Shown piece by piece: positions 25,195 to 32,914 of a stretch of 64,000 nt of DNA. Numbering within the stretch: position 1 is the stretch's first letter; each line of letters begins with the position of its first letter. Where the stretch lies: contig UQAR01000001.1 in NCBI GenBank assembly GCA_900539095.1, forward strand, positions 1 through 64,000. The letters run 5' to 3'. The notes beneath the pieces are model-generated. The model had not been told where the DNA came from, searched no databases, and saw nothing but the letters and a program-made list of their open reading frames with translations. A program made the position numbers and the translations under genes. The DNA is from an uncultured Ruminococcus sp. (GTDB lineage Bacteria; Bacillota; Clostridia; Oscillospirales; Ruminococcaceae).

Positions 25195-25976
25195 TACTTG
25201 TTACCTCCCTCTTTTTTAGCCTTATTGAAGTCACGCTTACCATTTCTGTTCTGGCGTCTTCTGTCGTTTGACTCTCTCTTGTCTGAAGCAGCAACTTCGC
25301 CCTTAAGAACTTCGCCTCTGTATATCCATACCTTAACGCCGATCCTACCGTAAGTTGTGTGTGCCTCAGCTGTACCGTAGTCGATGTCAGCTCTGATTGT
25401 CTGGAGCGGAATAGTACCCTCGTGGTATGTTTCTGCTCTTGCGATCTCAGCACCGCCAAGACGGCCGCCGCATCTAACCTTGATACCCTTTGCACCGAGT
25501 TTCATAGCTCTGCCGATTGACTGTTTCATTGCTCTTCTGAATGAAATTCTGTCCTCAAGATCATGAGCGATCTTTTCTGCAACGAGCTGTGCGTTGATGT
25601 CAGGCTGCTTTACCTCAACGATGTTGATAGCAACGCTCTTGCCTATCATCTTCTCAACGTTTGCACGGAGCTTTTCGATCTCTGCACCGCCTCTGCCTAT
25701 TACGATACCAGGCTTTGCACAGTGGATGTGGATTCTTACCTTCTGACCGCCGTCTTTATCGGCAAATCTTTCGATCTCTACTTTTGGAACGCCGGCGTAT
25801 ACGCACTTATCTGCAGGATTCTTTGATCTTGTATTCAGCTCTTTAAGAATGAAGTTACGAACGTTGTAATCCTCAACCAGTGTATCGCCGAAAGTACCCT
25901 TTTCTGCAAACCAGCGGGAATCCCAATTCTTAATCACACCGACACGAAGTCCGTGTGGATTTACTTTCTGGCCCAT
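25194..25976 (-). CDS. rpsC: 30S ribosomal protein S3
   Basis: The protein has 260 residues. The N-terminal KH domain has GIVIGRGGAEIEKLR (about 88-102), the C-terminal domain has RRPMKQ-like FRRAMKQSIGRAMK and GRLGGAEIAR, and the tail beyond 225 is highly basic (RRRQNRNGKRDFNKAKK). It is part of the mRNA entry site. Confidence 0.98.
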   Translation of the reverse strand: MGQKVNPHGLRVGVIKNWDSRWFAEKGTFGDTLVEDYNVRNFILKELNTRSKNPADKCVYAGVPKVEIERFADKDGGQKVRIHIHCAKPGIVIGRGGAEIEKLRANVEKMIGKSVAINIVEVKQPDINAQLVAEKIAHDLEDRISFRRAMKQSIGRAMKLGAKGIKVRCGGRLGGAEIARAETYHEGTIPLQTIRADIDYGTAEAHTTYGRIGVKVWIYRGEVLKGEVAASDKRESNDRRRQNRNGKRDFNKAKKEGGNK

Positions 25977-25996
25977 AGTTTACCTCCTCTTTCAGC

Positions 25997-26332
25997 TTAT
26001 TCCTTTTCCTTGAGAACGATCGTAACGTGTGATGTTCTCTTCAGGATTCTATATGCTCTGCCTTGTGCTCTTGGCATGATTCTCTTCATTATCGGTCCGG
26101 GACAAACATAGCACTCTGCAACGTAAAGGTTGTTCTTATCCATGTTATGATTGTTCTCAGCGTTGTGAGCGGCGGACTTCAGAAGCTTCTCAAGATATTC
26201 ACTTGCAGCCTTTGGTGTATGCTTTACTGTTGCCATTGCAACATCATAGTCTTTTCCTCTGATCAGATCGAGAACGATCTGTACCTTACGAGGAGCAATA
26301 CGAGCATTTCTCAGAATTGCTTTTGCTTCCAT
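25997..26332 (-). CDS. rplV: 50S ribosomal protein L22
   Basis: The protein has 111 residues from ATG at 26332, which follows GGAAGGAGG; a longer upstream reading would run into rpsS. It starts MEAKAILRNARIAPRKVQIV and ends with the tunnel beta-hairpin segment PRAQGRAYRILKRTSHVTIV. It binds all 23S rRNA domains. Confidence 0.97.
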   Translation of the reverse strand: MEAKAILRNARIAPRKVQIVLDLIRGKDYDVAMATVKHTPKAASEYLEKLLKSAAHNAENNHNMDKNNLYVAECYVCPGPIMKRIMPRAQGRAYRILKRTSHVTIVLKEKE

Positions 26333-26351
26333 TTGTATTCCTCCTTCCGCA

Positions 26352-26633
26352 CTACTTACCGTTGTTTGAGGTCTTTGAACCTGCATGACCCTTGAATGTT
26401 CTTGTTGGAGCAAACTCTCCCAGCTTGTGACCAACCATGTCCTCTGTTACATATACAGGAACGTGCTTACGTCCGTCGTGAACTGCGAATGTGTGACCAA
26501 CAAATTCAGGGAATATAGTAGATGCTCTGCTCCAAGTCTTGAGCACCTTCTTCTCGCCTGCATCGTTCATTGCCTTAACTCTCTTGTAAAGGACCTCCTG
26601 TACGTATGGTCCCTTCTTGACACTTCTGCCCAT
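26352..26633 (-). CDS. rpsS: 30S ribosomal protein S19
   Basis: The protein has 93 residues: GRSVKKGPYVQEVLYKRV at the start and GHKLGEFAPTRTFKGHAG near the end. It is in the 30S head with S13. Confidence 0.98.
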   Translation of the reverse strand: MGRSVKKGPYVQEVLYKRVKAMNDAGEKKVLKTWSRASTIFPEFVGHTFAVHDGRKHVPVYVTEDMVGHKLGEFAPTRTFKGHAGSKTSNNGK

Positions 26634-26656
26634 TGATCATCTGCCTCCTTTCAGCA

Positions 26657-27490
26657 TTACTTACCGTTTCTGCGTTTTACGATAAACTTATCGGAGCGAT
26701 GATGCTTAGCACGGGTCTTGTATCCCATTGTAGGCTTACCCCAAGGTGTAACTGGAGTTGGTCTACCAACTGGAGCACGACCCTCACCACCACCGTGTGG
26801 GTGATCGCATGGGTTCATTACAGAACCTCTAACGGTAGGTCTCCAGCCCATATGACGCTTTCTACCTGCCTTACCGATATTTACGTTCTCATGGTCGATG
26901 TTTCCTACCTGACCTACTGTAGCCATGCAGTTTACAGGGACCTTTCTCATCTCGCCTGAAGGAAGTCTTACGAGTGCGTAGTTGTCTTCCTTACCCATGA
27001 GCTGAGCCATGTTTCCTGCTGAACGAACGAGCTGAGCACCCTTACCAGGATAAAGCTCGATGTTGTGGATGAAAGTACCAACAGGAATATTCATCATTGC
27101 AAGTGCATTACCAGGCTTGATATCTGCGTCTGCACCAGCTCTGATTACGTCACCGACCTTCAGTCCGTAAGGTGCGATGATGTATCTCTTCTCGCCGTCC
27201 TCATACTCTACAAGAGCGATGAATGCTGAACGGTTTGGATCGTACTCGATAGTAAGAACTGTTGCGTTCATATCGAGTTTGTTTCTCTTAAAATCAATTA
27301 CACGGTATTTTCTTCTTACTCCGCCGCCTCTGTGACGAACAGTGATTCTACCGTAGCTGTTTCTACCTGAGTTCTTCTTGAGTGGCTCAAGCAGAGACTT
27401 ACATGGAGCAACCTTTGAAAGCTCGGAATAATCGGTAACTGTCATACCTCTTCTGCCGGCTGTAGTAGGCTTGTAGCTCTTTATTGCCAT
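26657..27490 (-). CDS. rplB: 50S ribosomal protein L2
   Basis: The protein has 277 residues. Conserved parts are RNSYGRITVRHRGGGVRRKY (about 43-62) and the peptidyl-transferase-proximal VMNPCDHPHGGGEGRAP (about 228-244), whose histidine is essential in other bacteria. It starts after an unusually long, structured 195-base gap. Confidence 0.98.
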   Translation of the reverse strand: MAIKSYKPTTAGRRGMTVTDYSELSKVAPCKSLLEPLKKNSGRNSYGRITVRHRGGGVRRKYRVIDFKRNKLDMNATVLTIEYDPNRSAFIALVEYEDGEKRYIIAPYGLKVGDVIRAGADADIKPGNALAMMNIPVGTFIHNIELYPGKGAQLVRSAGNMAQLMGKEDNYALVRLPSGEMRKVPVNCMATVGQVGNIDHENVNIGKAGRKRHMGWRPTVRGSVMNPCDHPHGGGEGRAPVGRPTPVTPWGKPTMGYKTRAKHHRSDKFIVKRRNGK

Positions 27491-27564
27491 TTAAAATTCA
27501 CTCCTTATCTGAGTTTTGCGAAAAGGTCAAAGCGTTTTCACGCCAAGTGCCCTTCCATACTTAC

Positions 27565-27682
27565 GTCCTGCGGTGAAATTAACGAGCGGTCCTCGCCGCC
27601 TCGCAGGACCCTTCCGACGACTTCTCGGTATTCATGAAGTTCATCGGAGAAATGCAGCCTTACGCTGCACCTCTTTTAGAGG
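27565..27682 (-). promoter_or_regulatory. Structured RNA between rplW and rplB
   Basis: The 195-base gap is exceptional in an operon with 10-25 base spacers. It holds nested perfect stems: GTCCTGCG/CGCAGGAC (27565-27572 with 27602-27609), GCAGC/GCTGC (27654-27668), CCTCT/AGAGG (27670-27682) and a longer imperfect hairpin at 27613-27647. There is no T-run, so it is not a terminator. A ribosomal-protein binding site controlling rplB is the simplest guess. Confidence 0.55.
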
Positions 27683-27685
27683 ATA

Positions 27686-27976
27686 TTAGAACAAGCCCTC
27701 GAAGAATTCGATTGTCTTGTCACCCTCAAGAGTAACGATCGCTTTTTTCCAGTCTGGTCTGTAGCCTACGCTTCTTCCCATTCTCTTCTGCTTACCCTTA
27801 ACGCTGATCGTATTTACCTTAGCTACCTTAACGTTGAAAAGCTCTTCAACAGCCTTAGCGATCTCGATCTTGTTAGCGTCCTTAGCGACCTTGAAAGTGT
27901 ATCTGTTAGCCTGAAGTCTGTCCATAGAATCTTCAGTGATAACTGGCTTTAAAATAATATCTTGAGCAGTTCTCAT
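27686..27976 (-). CDS. rplW: 50S ribosomal protein L23
   Basis: The protein has 96 residues: DIILKPVITEDSMDRLQ at the start, VEELFNVKVAKVNTISVKGK in the middle and a short lysine-rich extended loop. It docks trigger factor and SRP at the tunnel exit. The start overlaps the rplD stop by one base. Confidence 0.98.
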   Translation of the reverse strand: MRTAQDIILKPVITEDSMDRLQANRYTFKVAKDANKIEIAKAVEELFNVKVAKVNTISVKGKQKRMGRSVGYRPDWKKAIVTLEGDKTIEFFEGLF

Positions 27977-28599
27977 TATGCGTAAACCTCCTCAATCTTC
28001 TTTACAGCCTCTGAAGAAACGATAAACTTATCATAGTTCAGAATGTCGTAAACACTGAGAGTATTTACAGTAGCTGTCTTAACGCCAGGAATGTTGGCTG
28101 CACTCTTGACAACAGTCTTGTCAGACTCTGCTGTAACGATGAGAGCCTTACCCTCAGCACCCAGTGCCTTGAGCATCTCAACAACTGCCTTTGTCTTGTA
28201 GCTTTCGAGCTTGATAGCGTCAACAACTACGAGATTTTCGTCAACGACCTTTGTTGAAAGTGCAGACTTCATACCGAGTCTTCTTTCCTTTTTATTAAGT
28301 GAATAGCTGTAATCTCTTGGCTTAGGACCGAGAGCAACACCACCGTGTACCCACTGTGGAGCTCTGATAGAACCCTGTCTTGCGTGACCTGTTCCCTTCT
28401 GTCTCCATGGCTTTCTACCACCGCCTCTTACTTCTGTTCTTGTAAGAGTTGACTGTGTGCCCTGTCTCTGGTTTGCAAGATAGTTTACAACCATAGCGTG
28501 CATGATAGCCTTGTTTGGCTCGATACCGAAAATAGCATCGTTAAGCTCAGTGTCGGCAACCTTTTTGCCTGTCATATCAAATACTGAAATCTGTGACAT
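27976..28599 (-). CDS. rplD: 50S ribosomal protein L4
   Basis: The protein has 207 residues from ATG at 28599, six residues inside the longest reading frame; GGAAGGAGG sits before this ATG. The tunnel loop GGGRKPWRQKGTGHARQGS is at about 58-76. In some bacteria L4 represses the S10 operon through the leader; a long leader is present here. Confidence 0.97.
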   Translation of the reverse strand: MSQISVFDMTGKKVADTELNDAIFGIEPNKAIMHAMVVNYLANQRQGTQSTLTRTEVRGGGRKPWRQKGTGHARQGSIRAPQWVHGGVALGPKPRDYSYSLNKKERRLGMKSALSTKVVDENLVVVDAIKLESYKTKAVVEMLKALGAEGKALIVTAESDKTVVKSAANIPGVKTATVNTLSVYDILNYDKFIVSSEAVKKIEEVYA

Positions 28600-28616
28600 T
28601 ATGATTCCTCCTTCCA

Positions 28617-29252
28617 CTAAGCCTTCTTAACGCAATCGCAAATTGTAACTGTACCGTTCTTTGGTCCAGGAATTGCACCCTTGATTGCGATAAGATTGTT
28701 TTCTGCGTCTACCTTGACGATCTCAAGATTCTGTACAGTTACCTTTACGTTACCGTACTGACCAGGCATACCCTTGCCCTTGAAGATCCTTGAAGGTGAT
28801 GAACAAGCACCCATAGAACCTGCGTGTCTGTGTACAGGACCTGTACCGTGAGTTTCCTTAAGTCTTGAGTTGTTGTGACGCTTGATCGTACCGGAGAATC
28901 CGTGACCCTTGCTTGTACCGCTAACATCAACGATGTCGCCAGCAGCAAATGTGTCAGCCTTTACGATATCTCCAACATTGAGAGCTGATGTGTCAGCAAG
29001 TCTGAACTCCTTGAGAGTTCTCTTCATTGCAACGTCAGCCTTCTTGAAGTGACCCTGAAGAGGCTTGTTTACTCTCTTCGCTCTGATGTCGCCGTAGCCC
29101 AGCTGAACAGCCTCATAGCCGTCATTTTCAACTGTTTTCTTCTGAACGACAACGCAAGGACCAGCTTCAACAACTGTTACAGGAATTACTTTTCCTGTTT
29201 CATCGAAAATCTGTGTCATACCGATTTTCTTACCGATGATTCCCTTTTGCAT
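28617..29252 (-). CDS. rplC: 50S ribosomal protein L3
   Basis: The protein has 211 residues, starting MQKGIIGKKIGMTQIFDETG, with the central extension GTSKGHGFSGTIKRHN and GSMGACSSPSRIFKGKGMPG. It nucleates 50S assembly near the peptidyl-transferase centre. The gap before it holds three perfect hairpins. Confidence 0.98.
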   Translation of the reverse strand: MQKGIIGKKIGMTQIFDETGKVIPVTVVEAGPCVVVQKKTVENDGYEAVQLGYGDIRAKRVNKPLQGHFKKADVAMKRTLKEFRLADTSALNVGDIVKADTFAAGDIVDVSGTSKGHGFSGTIKRHNNSRLKETHGTGPVHRHAGSMGACSSPSRIFKGKGMPGQYGNVKVTVQNLEIVKVDAENNLIAIKGAIPGPKNGTVTICDCVKKA

Positions 29253-29278
29253 TATGTTTTCCTCCTATGTGGTTATTG

Positions 29279-29359
29279 GTCGGACTTGTCCGACGTGACC
29301 TGCGTGTTAAATGTTTTTTGAGATCACCTGTGATCTCATTTGGAGATTACTTGATCTCC
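29279..29359 (-). promoter_or_regulatory. Three consecutive hairpins between rpsJ and rplC
   Basis: GTCGGA/TCCGAC (29279-29294), TGAGATCA/TGATCTCA (29319-29338) and GGAGAT/ATCTCC (29342-29359, overlapping the end of rpsJ) are perfect inverted repeats. None is followed by a T-run on the transcribed strand, so processing or translational control is more likely than termination. Confidence 0.5.
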
Positions 29360-29661
29360 ATAACAATGTTAACGCCTGCAGGAAGTTCAAGATTTTCAAG
29401 AGCTGCTGTAGTTTCCTTTGTTGGTCTGAGCACGTCGATAAGTCTCTTGTGAGTTCTCATCTCGAACTGCTCACGGCTATCCTTGTACTTGTGTACAGCT
29501 CTGAGGATTGTGATTACCTCTTTGTCTGTAGGAAGTGGGATAGGACCTGAAACCTGAGCACCTGAACGCTTTACAGCCTCAACGATCTTTGCTGCTGCTG
29601 CATCAACAACTGCGTGCTCATAACCCTTGATCCTGATTCTGATTTTTTCATTGACTGCCAC
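29347..29661 (-). CDS. rpsJ: 30S ribosomal protein S10
   Basis: The protein has 104 residues. It begins with GTG at 29661 after AAGGAGGCG, giving MAVNEKIRIRIKGYEHAVVD. VSGPIPLPTDKEVITILRA is the conserved centre. It is the first gene of the superoperon, and also a known NusB partner in antitermination. Confidence 0.98.
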   Translation of the reverse strand: MAVNEKIRIRIKGYEHAVVDAAAAKIVEAVKRSGAQVSGPIPLPTDKEVITILRAVHKYKDSREQFEMRTHKRLIDVLRPTKETTAALENLELPAGVNIVMEIK

Positions 29662-29725
29662 TTAAATCGCCTCCTTGTGCAAATTAAAAAAGTATAGGGG
29701 GCAGCTTTCATTCACTCAAGCCTCA

Positions 29726-29773
29726 GTCAATTGCGTAAATGATCGAGGCGTGCCGATCGCTTACGCAATTGAC
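29726..29773 (-). promoter_or_regulatory. Long hairpin in the rpsJ leader
   Basis: GTCAATTGCGTAA and TTACGCAATTGAC form a perfect 13-base stem whose interior pairs again (GATCG/CGATC). It lies between the leader terminator and rpsJ. No T-run follows directly. It may be an antiterminator or a binding site. Confidence 0.55.
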
Positions 29774-29843
29774 AGGTTCGAGCTTTAAAAAGCTTTCTGT
29801 TGATACCCGTTTACACTCTGCCGTGTGTTTCCTGCCATTCTCA

Positions 29844-29874
29844 TAAAAAATTCCGAAACCCATAAGGCTTTCGG
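29844..29874 (-). terminator. Attenuator-type terminator in the S10-operon leader
   Basis: On the minus strand TCCGAAAGCC pairs with GGGTTTCGGA (one mismatch) and is followed by ATTTTTTAT. It sits about 220 bases after the promoter and 183 bases before rpsJ, so it would stop transcription before the superoperon unless read through. Confidence 0.75.
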
Positions 29875-30097
29875 ACTCAGAAAACAGCGTACACAGCATC
29901 GCACACACCCATACTAAAGCAGACCTTGTCCGCTATCGCAAGAAGTATAAGCACATACTGTGTTCGGTATTAACAGTCGCCCGGTTTAAAATCGGACATA
30001 CTCCACGGAAATTACCTGACCTACCGTCAGCAACCTTCCGTTTCATCGCATATCATCTTTGTGTACATTAAATACACTGTGCAGTCACGCAAGTATT

Positions 30098-30126
30098 ATT
30101 ATACACTACTTTCAAGCCATTTGCAA
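30098..30126 (-). promoter_or_regulatory. Promoter of the S10-spc-alpha superoperon
   Basis: On the minus strand TTGCAA (30126-30121) and TATAAT (30103-30098) are exactly 17 bases apart, about 435 bases before rpsJ. Confidence 0.75.
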
Positions 30127-30330
30127 GCGGTTACAGACAAATTACAGTATAGAATTTTTATCAATTTTCATTTATCATTTTATGCACACTGCACAATTTT
30201 CACTTAGTGTATCATTTGCCGCTACATTTTATTCACATTCACCGCAAAAGTCGGTTTTTCGGGGCTTTAGCGTGGTAAAATCATAAAAATATACGCCATA
30301 AAAACAGGCGAGCTACGCCAAGACCTCTTA

Positions 30331-30355
30331 CAGGACACGGCGTCCTCGACGTCCC
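30331..30355. repeat. Dispersed palindrome, copy 4 (GGGACG arms)
   Basis: GGACACGGCGTCCTCGACGTCC shows the GGACG/CGTCC arm variant of the family with the central TCCTCGA. Confidence 0.65.
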
Positions 30356-30390
30356 GATCTCTCGGCTTTCTGTTATGCATTATCCCAAAC

Positions 30391-30423
30391 AAAAAGAGCG
30401 GCACATTTCATACCGCTCTTTTT
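30391..30423. terminator. Terminator after the GH74 gene
   Basis: AAAAAGAGCGG and CCGCTCTTTTT form an 11-base stem with A- and T-runs on both strands, 26 bases past the GH74 stop. Confidence 0.9.
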
Positions 30424-30448
30424 CGCTATTTCGCTATATTATAATGTA

Positions 30449-32737
30449 TTACTGCTTAACGTTGCCCATTATGATACCACGTCCGTCAGTGCCTACATAA
30501 ACTCTGCCGTAGGTCTTAGGGTCGCCGCTTATTATCTTTCTAACGTTGCCCCACTTCTGTGTATCATCGTTTATTCTCTTCCATGTTACGCCCTTGTCGG
30601 TGGACTGGTAGATTCCGTAGCCGTCGCCGTTTGCCTCGCCCATCATGTAGAGTGCCATGTAGTCGCCGTCCTTTTCAGCTTTGCCAATGCCGATAGCGTC
30701 GCACTGTGTAACGTCCTGAGATGTAGGAGCGAGAGTGCCTGTTGATGAGTCAAGATAGTAAACTCCGCCCGCACCTACAGGTATCCAAAGGTCGCCCTCT
30801 GTATCAGGACAAGCTTTCATTGATGTTGCTGAAACGAGCATATTTGCGATAGGGCTGAAAGTTTTTCCGCCGTCTGTGCTCATATAGAATGTTCCGTCAT
30901 ATGAGCCATAGAACTTATCAGGATTTACCTTATCTGTTTCGATAACTGCACCGGCAGGAAGTCCCTCGCAGGCTGTCCATGTTTTGCCGAAGTCGCTTGT
31001 TACATATGCTGAAACGCCAGTTGTGCCGCACTGATAGAATATTGTCTTTCCGTCAGCGGAAAGCTTTGCTGTGCCGCCTGCCTTTTTGCCAACTCCCTCT
31101 GGGAGAGTTTCAACAGCCTGCCATGTTTCAGCAGCGTCTGTTGAATAGTAAACCGAGCCGTCGCCATCGTCTGTCGCTCTTACTACTATTTTATAATCCT
31201 GTGCCGCACAGTCGATAGAAGTTGCCTTGAAGTCGCCGTAATGTTTCTGCGGAGCTTTTGTTACATCGTCATGACGGAAACCATAAAGGTCGCCCATTGT
31301 GGAATAAAGCTCAGGAGTGCCCTCGCCATTATCCAGCGGTGCAACGAAATCGAATATCGCTGTCATTTCAACACCCATTGCTCTTACTTCTATATTTACA
31401 GGCTCTTCCTTTATCTTAGAAAGATTTGTTGTGCCGAAGATCGTCGCACCTGTTGTATAGAGCACCTCATCAGGATTGAATGGATTTATCGCAACGCCTG
31501 TCATCCACCAGCCCGGCTTGAGCTGTCCCTGCCAATCGAGCCATGGAGCATTGCTTATATCAAGGGTGAAGTTGTTCTCAGGGTCGCCGCCCTTTTCATA
31601 TGACCATATACCGTTCCATGTTTCGCCGCCGTCATAGGAAACGAACATATTGTCGAAATATGCCCACAGATCAAGAGTTGTGCAGACTATCATGTTAGGG
31701 TCGTTAGGGTTTACAGAGATTCCGTTATATCCGCAGGTATAAAGTCTTTCAGGAGTTATCTCTGTCCACTCGCCTGTTTTAAGGTCATACTTCTGAACTG
31801 CACCGTCAGACGCACCGTTAGGGCCTACCTTATAAGACCAAGTTGTATAAAGATATCCGTCAGAAGATATCTCGCCCTGACAAGGCTTGAGCTTTTCTAT
31901 CTTATCGCCTGTAGACTCAGCCTTTGGATTAGGGATAGCAGTCCATGTTTCGCCGGCGTCGTCAGAACGATAGAGATAATCTCCCTGAGTTCCTGCTGAA
32001 CCTACGATTATAGTTTTTGTAGCCTGACCCTTTTCAGAGCTTGACTTATCGAATGCCACGAATGTAAGACCGATAGAATAACCGTCCTCAGTATATCCGC
32101 CCTTTGTAGGGAAGGCAGTTACCTCGTTCCATGTTGCACCGTAGTCTGTAGACTTCCACAGACCGTCTGCTCTTGAACCGAAATAAAGTATCGAGTTATC
32201 GTTAGGGTCAACCTGAAGTCTTTCACCACAGCCTCTGCCGACCTCGTTTCCGCCCATGCCGAAAGGCATTTCGCAGATAGTCCAGTTCTTGCCGTAATCA
32301 TCTGACGCAAAGATAGCACCCTTGTTTGTGGAATATGTACCCGCTGCAAGATAAACTCTGTTAGGCTCAACAGGGTCTGTTGCAAGGCTCTCTGTGCCGT
32401 TATAATTCCAGTCGTCGCCGCCGAAACAGTCTGTTATACACTCCCAGCGGTTGGTATCCTTATTATACTTATAAGCACCGCCCATATCTGTTCTTGCGTA
32501 GATAAGACCTTCCTCGGTAGGGTTATAAATAACGTCAGGGATAAATCCGCCGTCAACTATCTCGACGTTTCCCCACTCCCAGCCGGTATCAACAGGCTGA
32601 GCGTTATAATACTCCTTATTGGTGTCGCCCTTGCTGTCAGAGCCGCTTGAGGAATCTTCTTTCTTTGAGCAGCCTGCGAAAGCTGTCACCGTAAGGGCTG
32701 CGGCACAAGCCACTGCCATTAACTTTTTTAACCTCAT
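30449..32737 (-). CDS. GH74 family xyloglucanase, lipoprotein
   Basis: The protein has 762 residues. A lysine-rich start, a hydrophobic helix and the lipobox AFAGC with Cys23 mark a lipoprotein anchored outside the cell. A serine/glycine linker (24-42) leads into a two-domain seven-bladed beta-propeller with at least eight Asp-box turns of the S-x-D-x-G-x-T-W type. Asp84 in ARTDMGG and Asp483 in MGDLYGFRHDD match the catalytic pair of GH74. These enzymes cut the beta-1,4-glucan backbone of xyloglucan in plant cell walls. There is no dockerin or carbohydrate-binding module at the end. It has its own promoter and lies beside a GH36 gene. Confidence 0.9.
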   Translation of the reverse strand: MRLKKLMAVACAAALTVTAFAGCSKKEDSSSGSDSKGDTNKEYYNAQPVDTGWEWGNVEIVDGGFIPDVIYNPTEEGLIYARTDMGGAYKYNKDTNRWECITDCFGGDDWNYNGTESLATDPVEPNRVYLAAGTYSTNKGAIFASDDYGKNWTICEMPFGMGGNEVGRGCGERLQVDPNDNSILYFGSRADGLWKSTDYGATWNEVTAFPTKGGYTEDGYSIGLTFVAFDKSSSEKGQATKTIIVGSAGTQGDYLYRSDDAGETWTAIPNPKAESTGDKIEKLKPCQGEISSDGYLYTTWSYKVGPNGASDGAVQKYDLKTGEWTEITPERLYTCGYNGISVNPNDPNMIVCTTLDLWAYFDNMFVSYDGGETWNGIWSYEKGGDPENNFTLDISNAPWLDWQGQLKPGWWMTGVAINPFNPDEVLYTTGATIFGTTNLSKIKEEPVNIEVRAMGVEMTAIFDFVAPLDNGEGTPELYSTMGDLYGFRHDDVTKAPQKHYGDFKATSIDCAAQDYKIVVRATDDGDGSVYYSTDAAETWQAVETLPEGVGKKAGGTAKLSADGKTIFYQCGTTGVSAYVTSDFGKTWTACEGLPAGAVIETDKVNPDKFYGSYDGTFYMSTDGGKTFSPIANMLVSATSMKACPDTEGDLWIPVGAGGVYYLDSSTGTLAPTSQDVTQCDAIGIGKAEKDGDYMALYMMGEANGDGYGIYQSTDKGVTWKRINDDTQKWGNVRKIISGDPKTYGRVYVGTDGRGIIMGNVKQ

Positions 32738-32756
32738 AAAATTTCTCCTTCTAAGC

Positions 32757-32770
32757 TGTATTCGTTTACA
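32757..32770 (-). promoter_or_regulatory. CRE/LacI-type operator in the GH74 leader
   Basis: TGTATTCGTTTACA (minus strand TGTAAACGAATACA) is a CG-centred palindrome differing from the CcpA consensus TGWAANCGNTNWCA at one position. It lies about 20 bases before the GH74 start and downstream of the promoter, a position suited to roadblock repression. Confidence 0.6.
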
Positions 32771-32784
32771 TTTCTGCGTTATTT

Positions 32785-32809
32785 AAAGGCGGAAGATCTC
32801 CGCCTTTAA
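32785..32809. repeat. Inverted repeat in the GH74 leader
   Basis: TTAAAGGCGGA and TCCGCCTTTAAA form a strong hairpin between the promoter and the GH74 start. The T-run is short (TTT), so it could be a weak attenuator or a 5' stabilising hairpin. Confidence 0.55.
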
Positions 32810-32831
32810 AATTTGAACTTATTTCACAACT

Positions 32832-32860
32832 ATTGTACTACAATATCTTCAAATTGTCAA
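32832..32860 (-). promoter_or_regulatory. Promoter for the GH74 gene
   Basis: On the minus strand TTGACA (32860-32855) and TACAAT (32837-32832) are 17 bases apart, about 95 bases before the GH74 start. Confidence 0.8.
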
Positions 32861-32914
32861 TAGTCTTTTGTGTATTTATCTAACCTTACCACAACTTTGA
32901 TAAACGCTTTGCTC

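Larger units (their letters stand above)
29662..30448. other. 787-base intergenic region: S10 leader, palindrome, shared terminator
   Basis: No gene is supported here. From left to right it holds the rpsJ leader with a 13-base-stem hairpin and an attenuator, the S10 promoter at 30098-30126, a stretch with nothing recognisable (30127-30330), one dispersed palindrome (30331-30355) and the terminator after the GH74 gene. Confidence 0.7.

Noticed and set aside
29726..29773. tRNA-like gene in the S10 leader
   Set aside because: It is one long hairpin without the cloverleaf arms, GTTC loop or acceptor stem of a tRNA.
29723..29908. 61-codon open frame within the S10 leader
   Set aside because: It overlaps the attenuator and leader hairpins, has no ribosome-binding site and no protein-like pattern.
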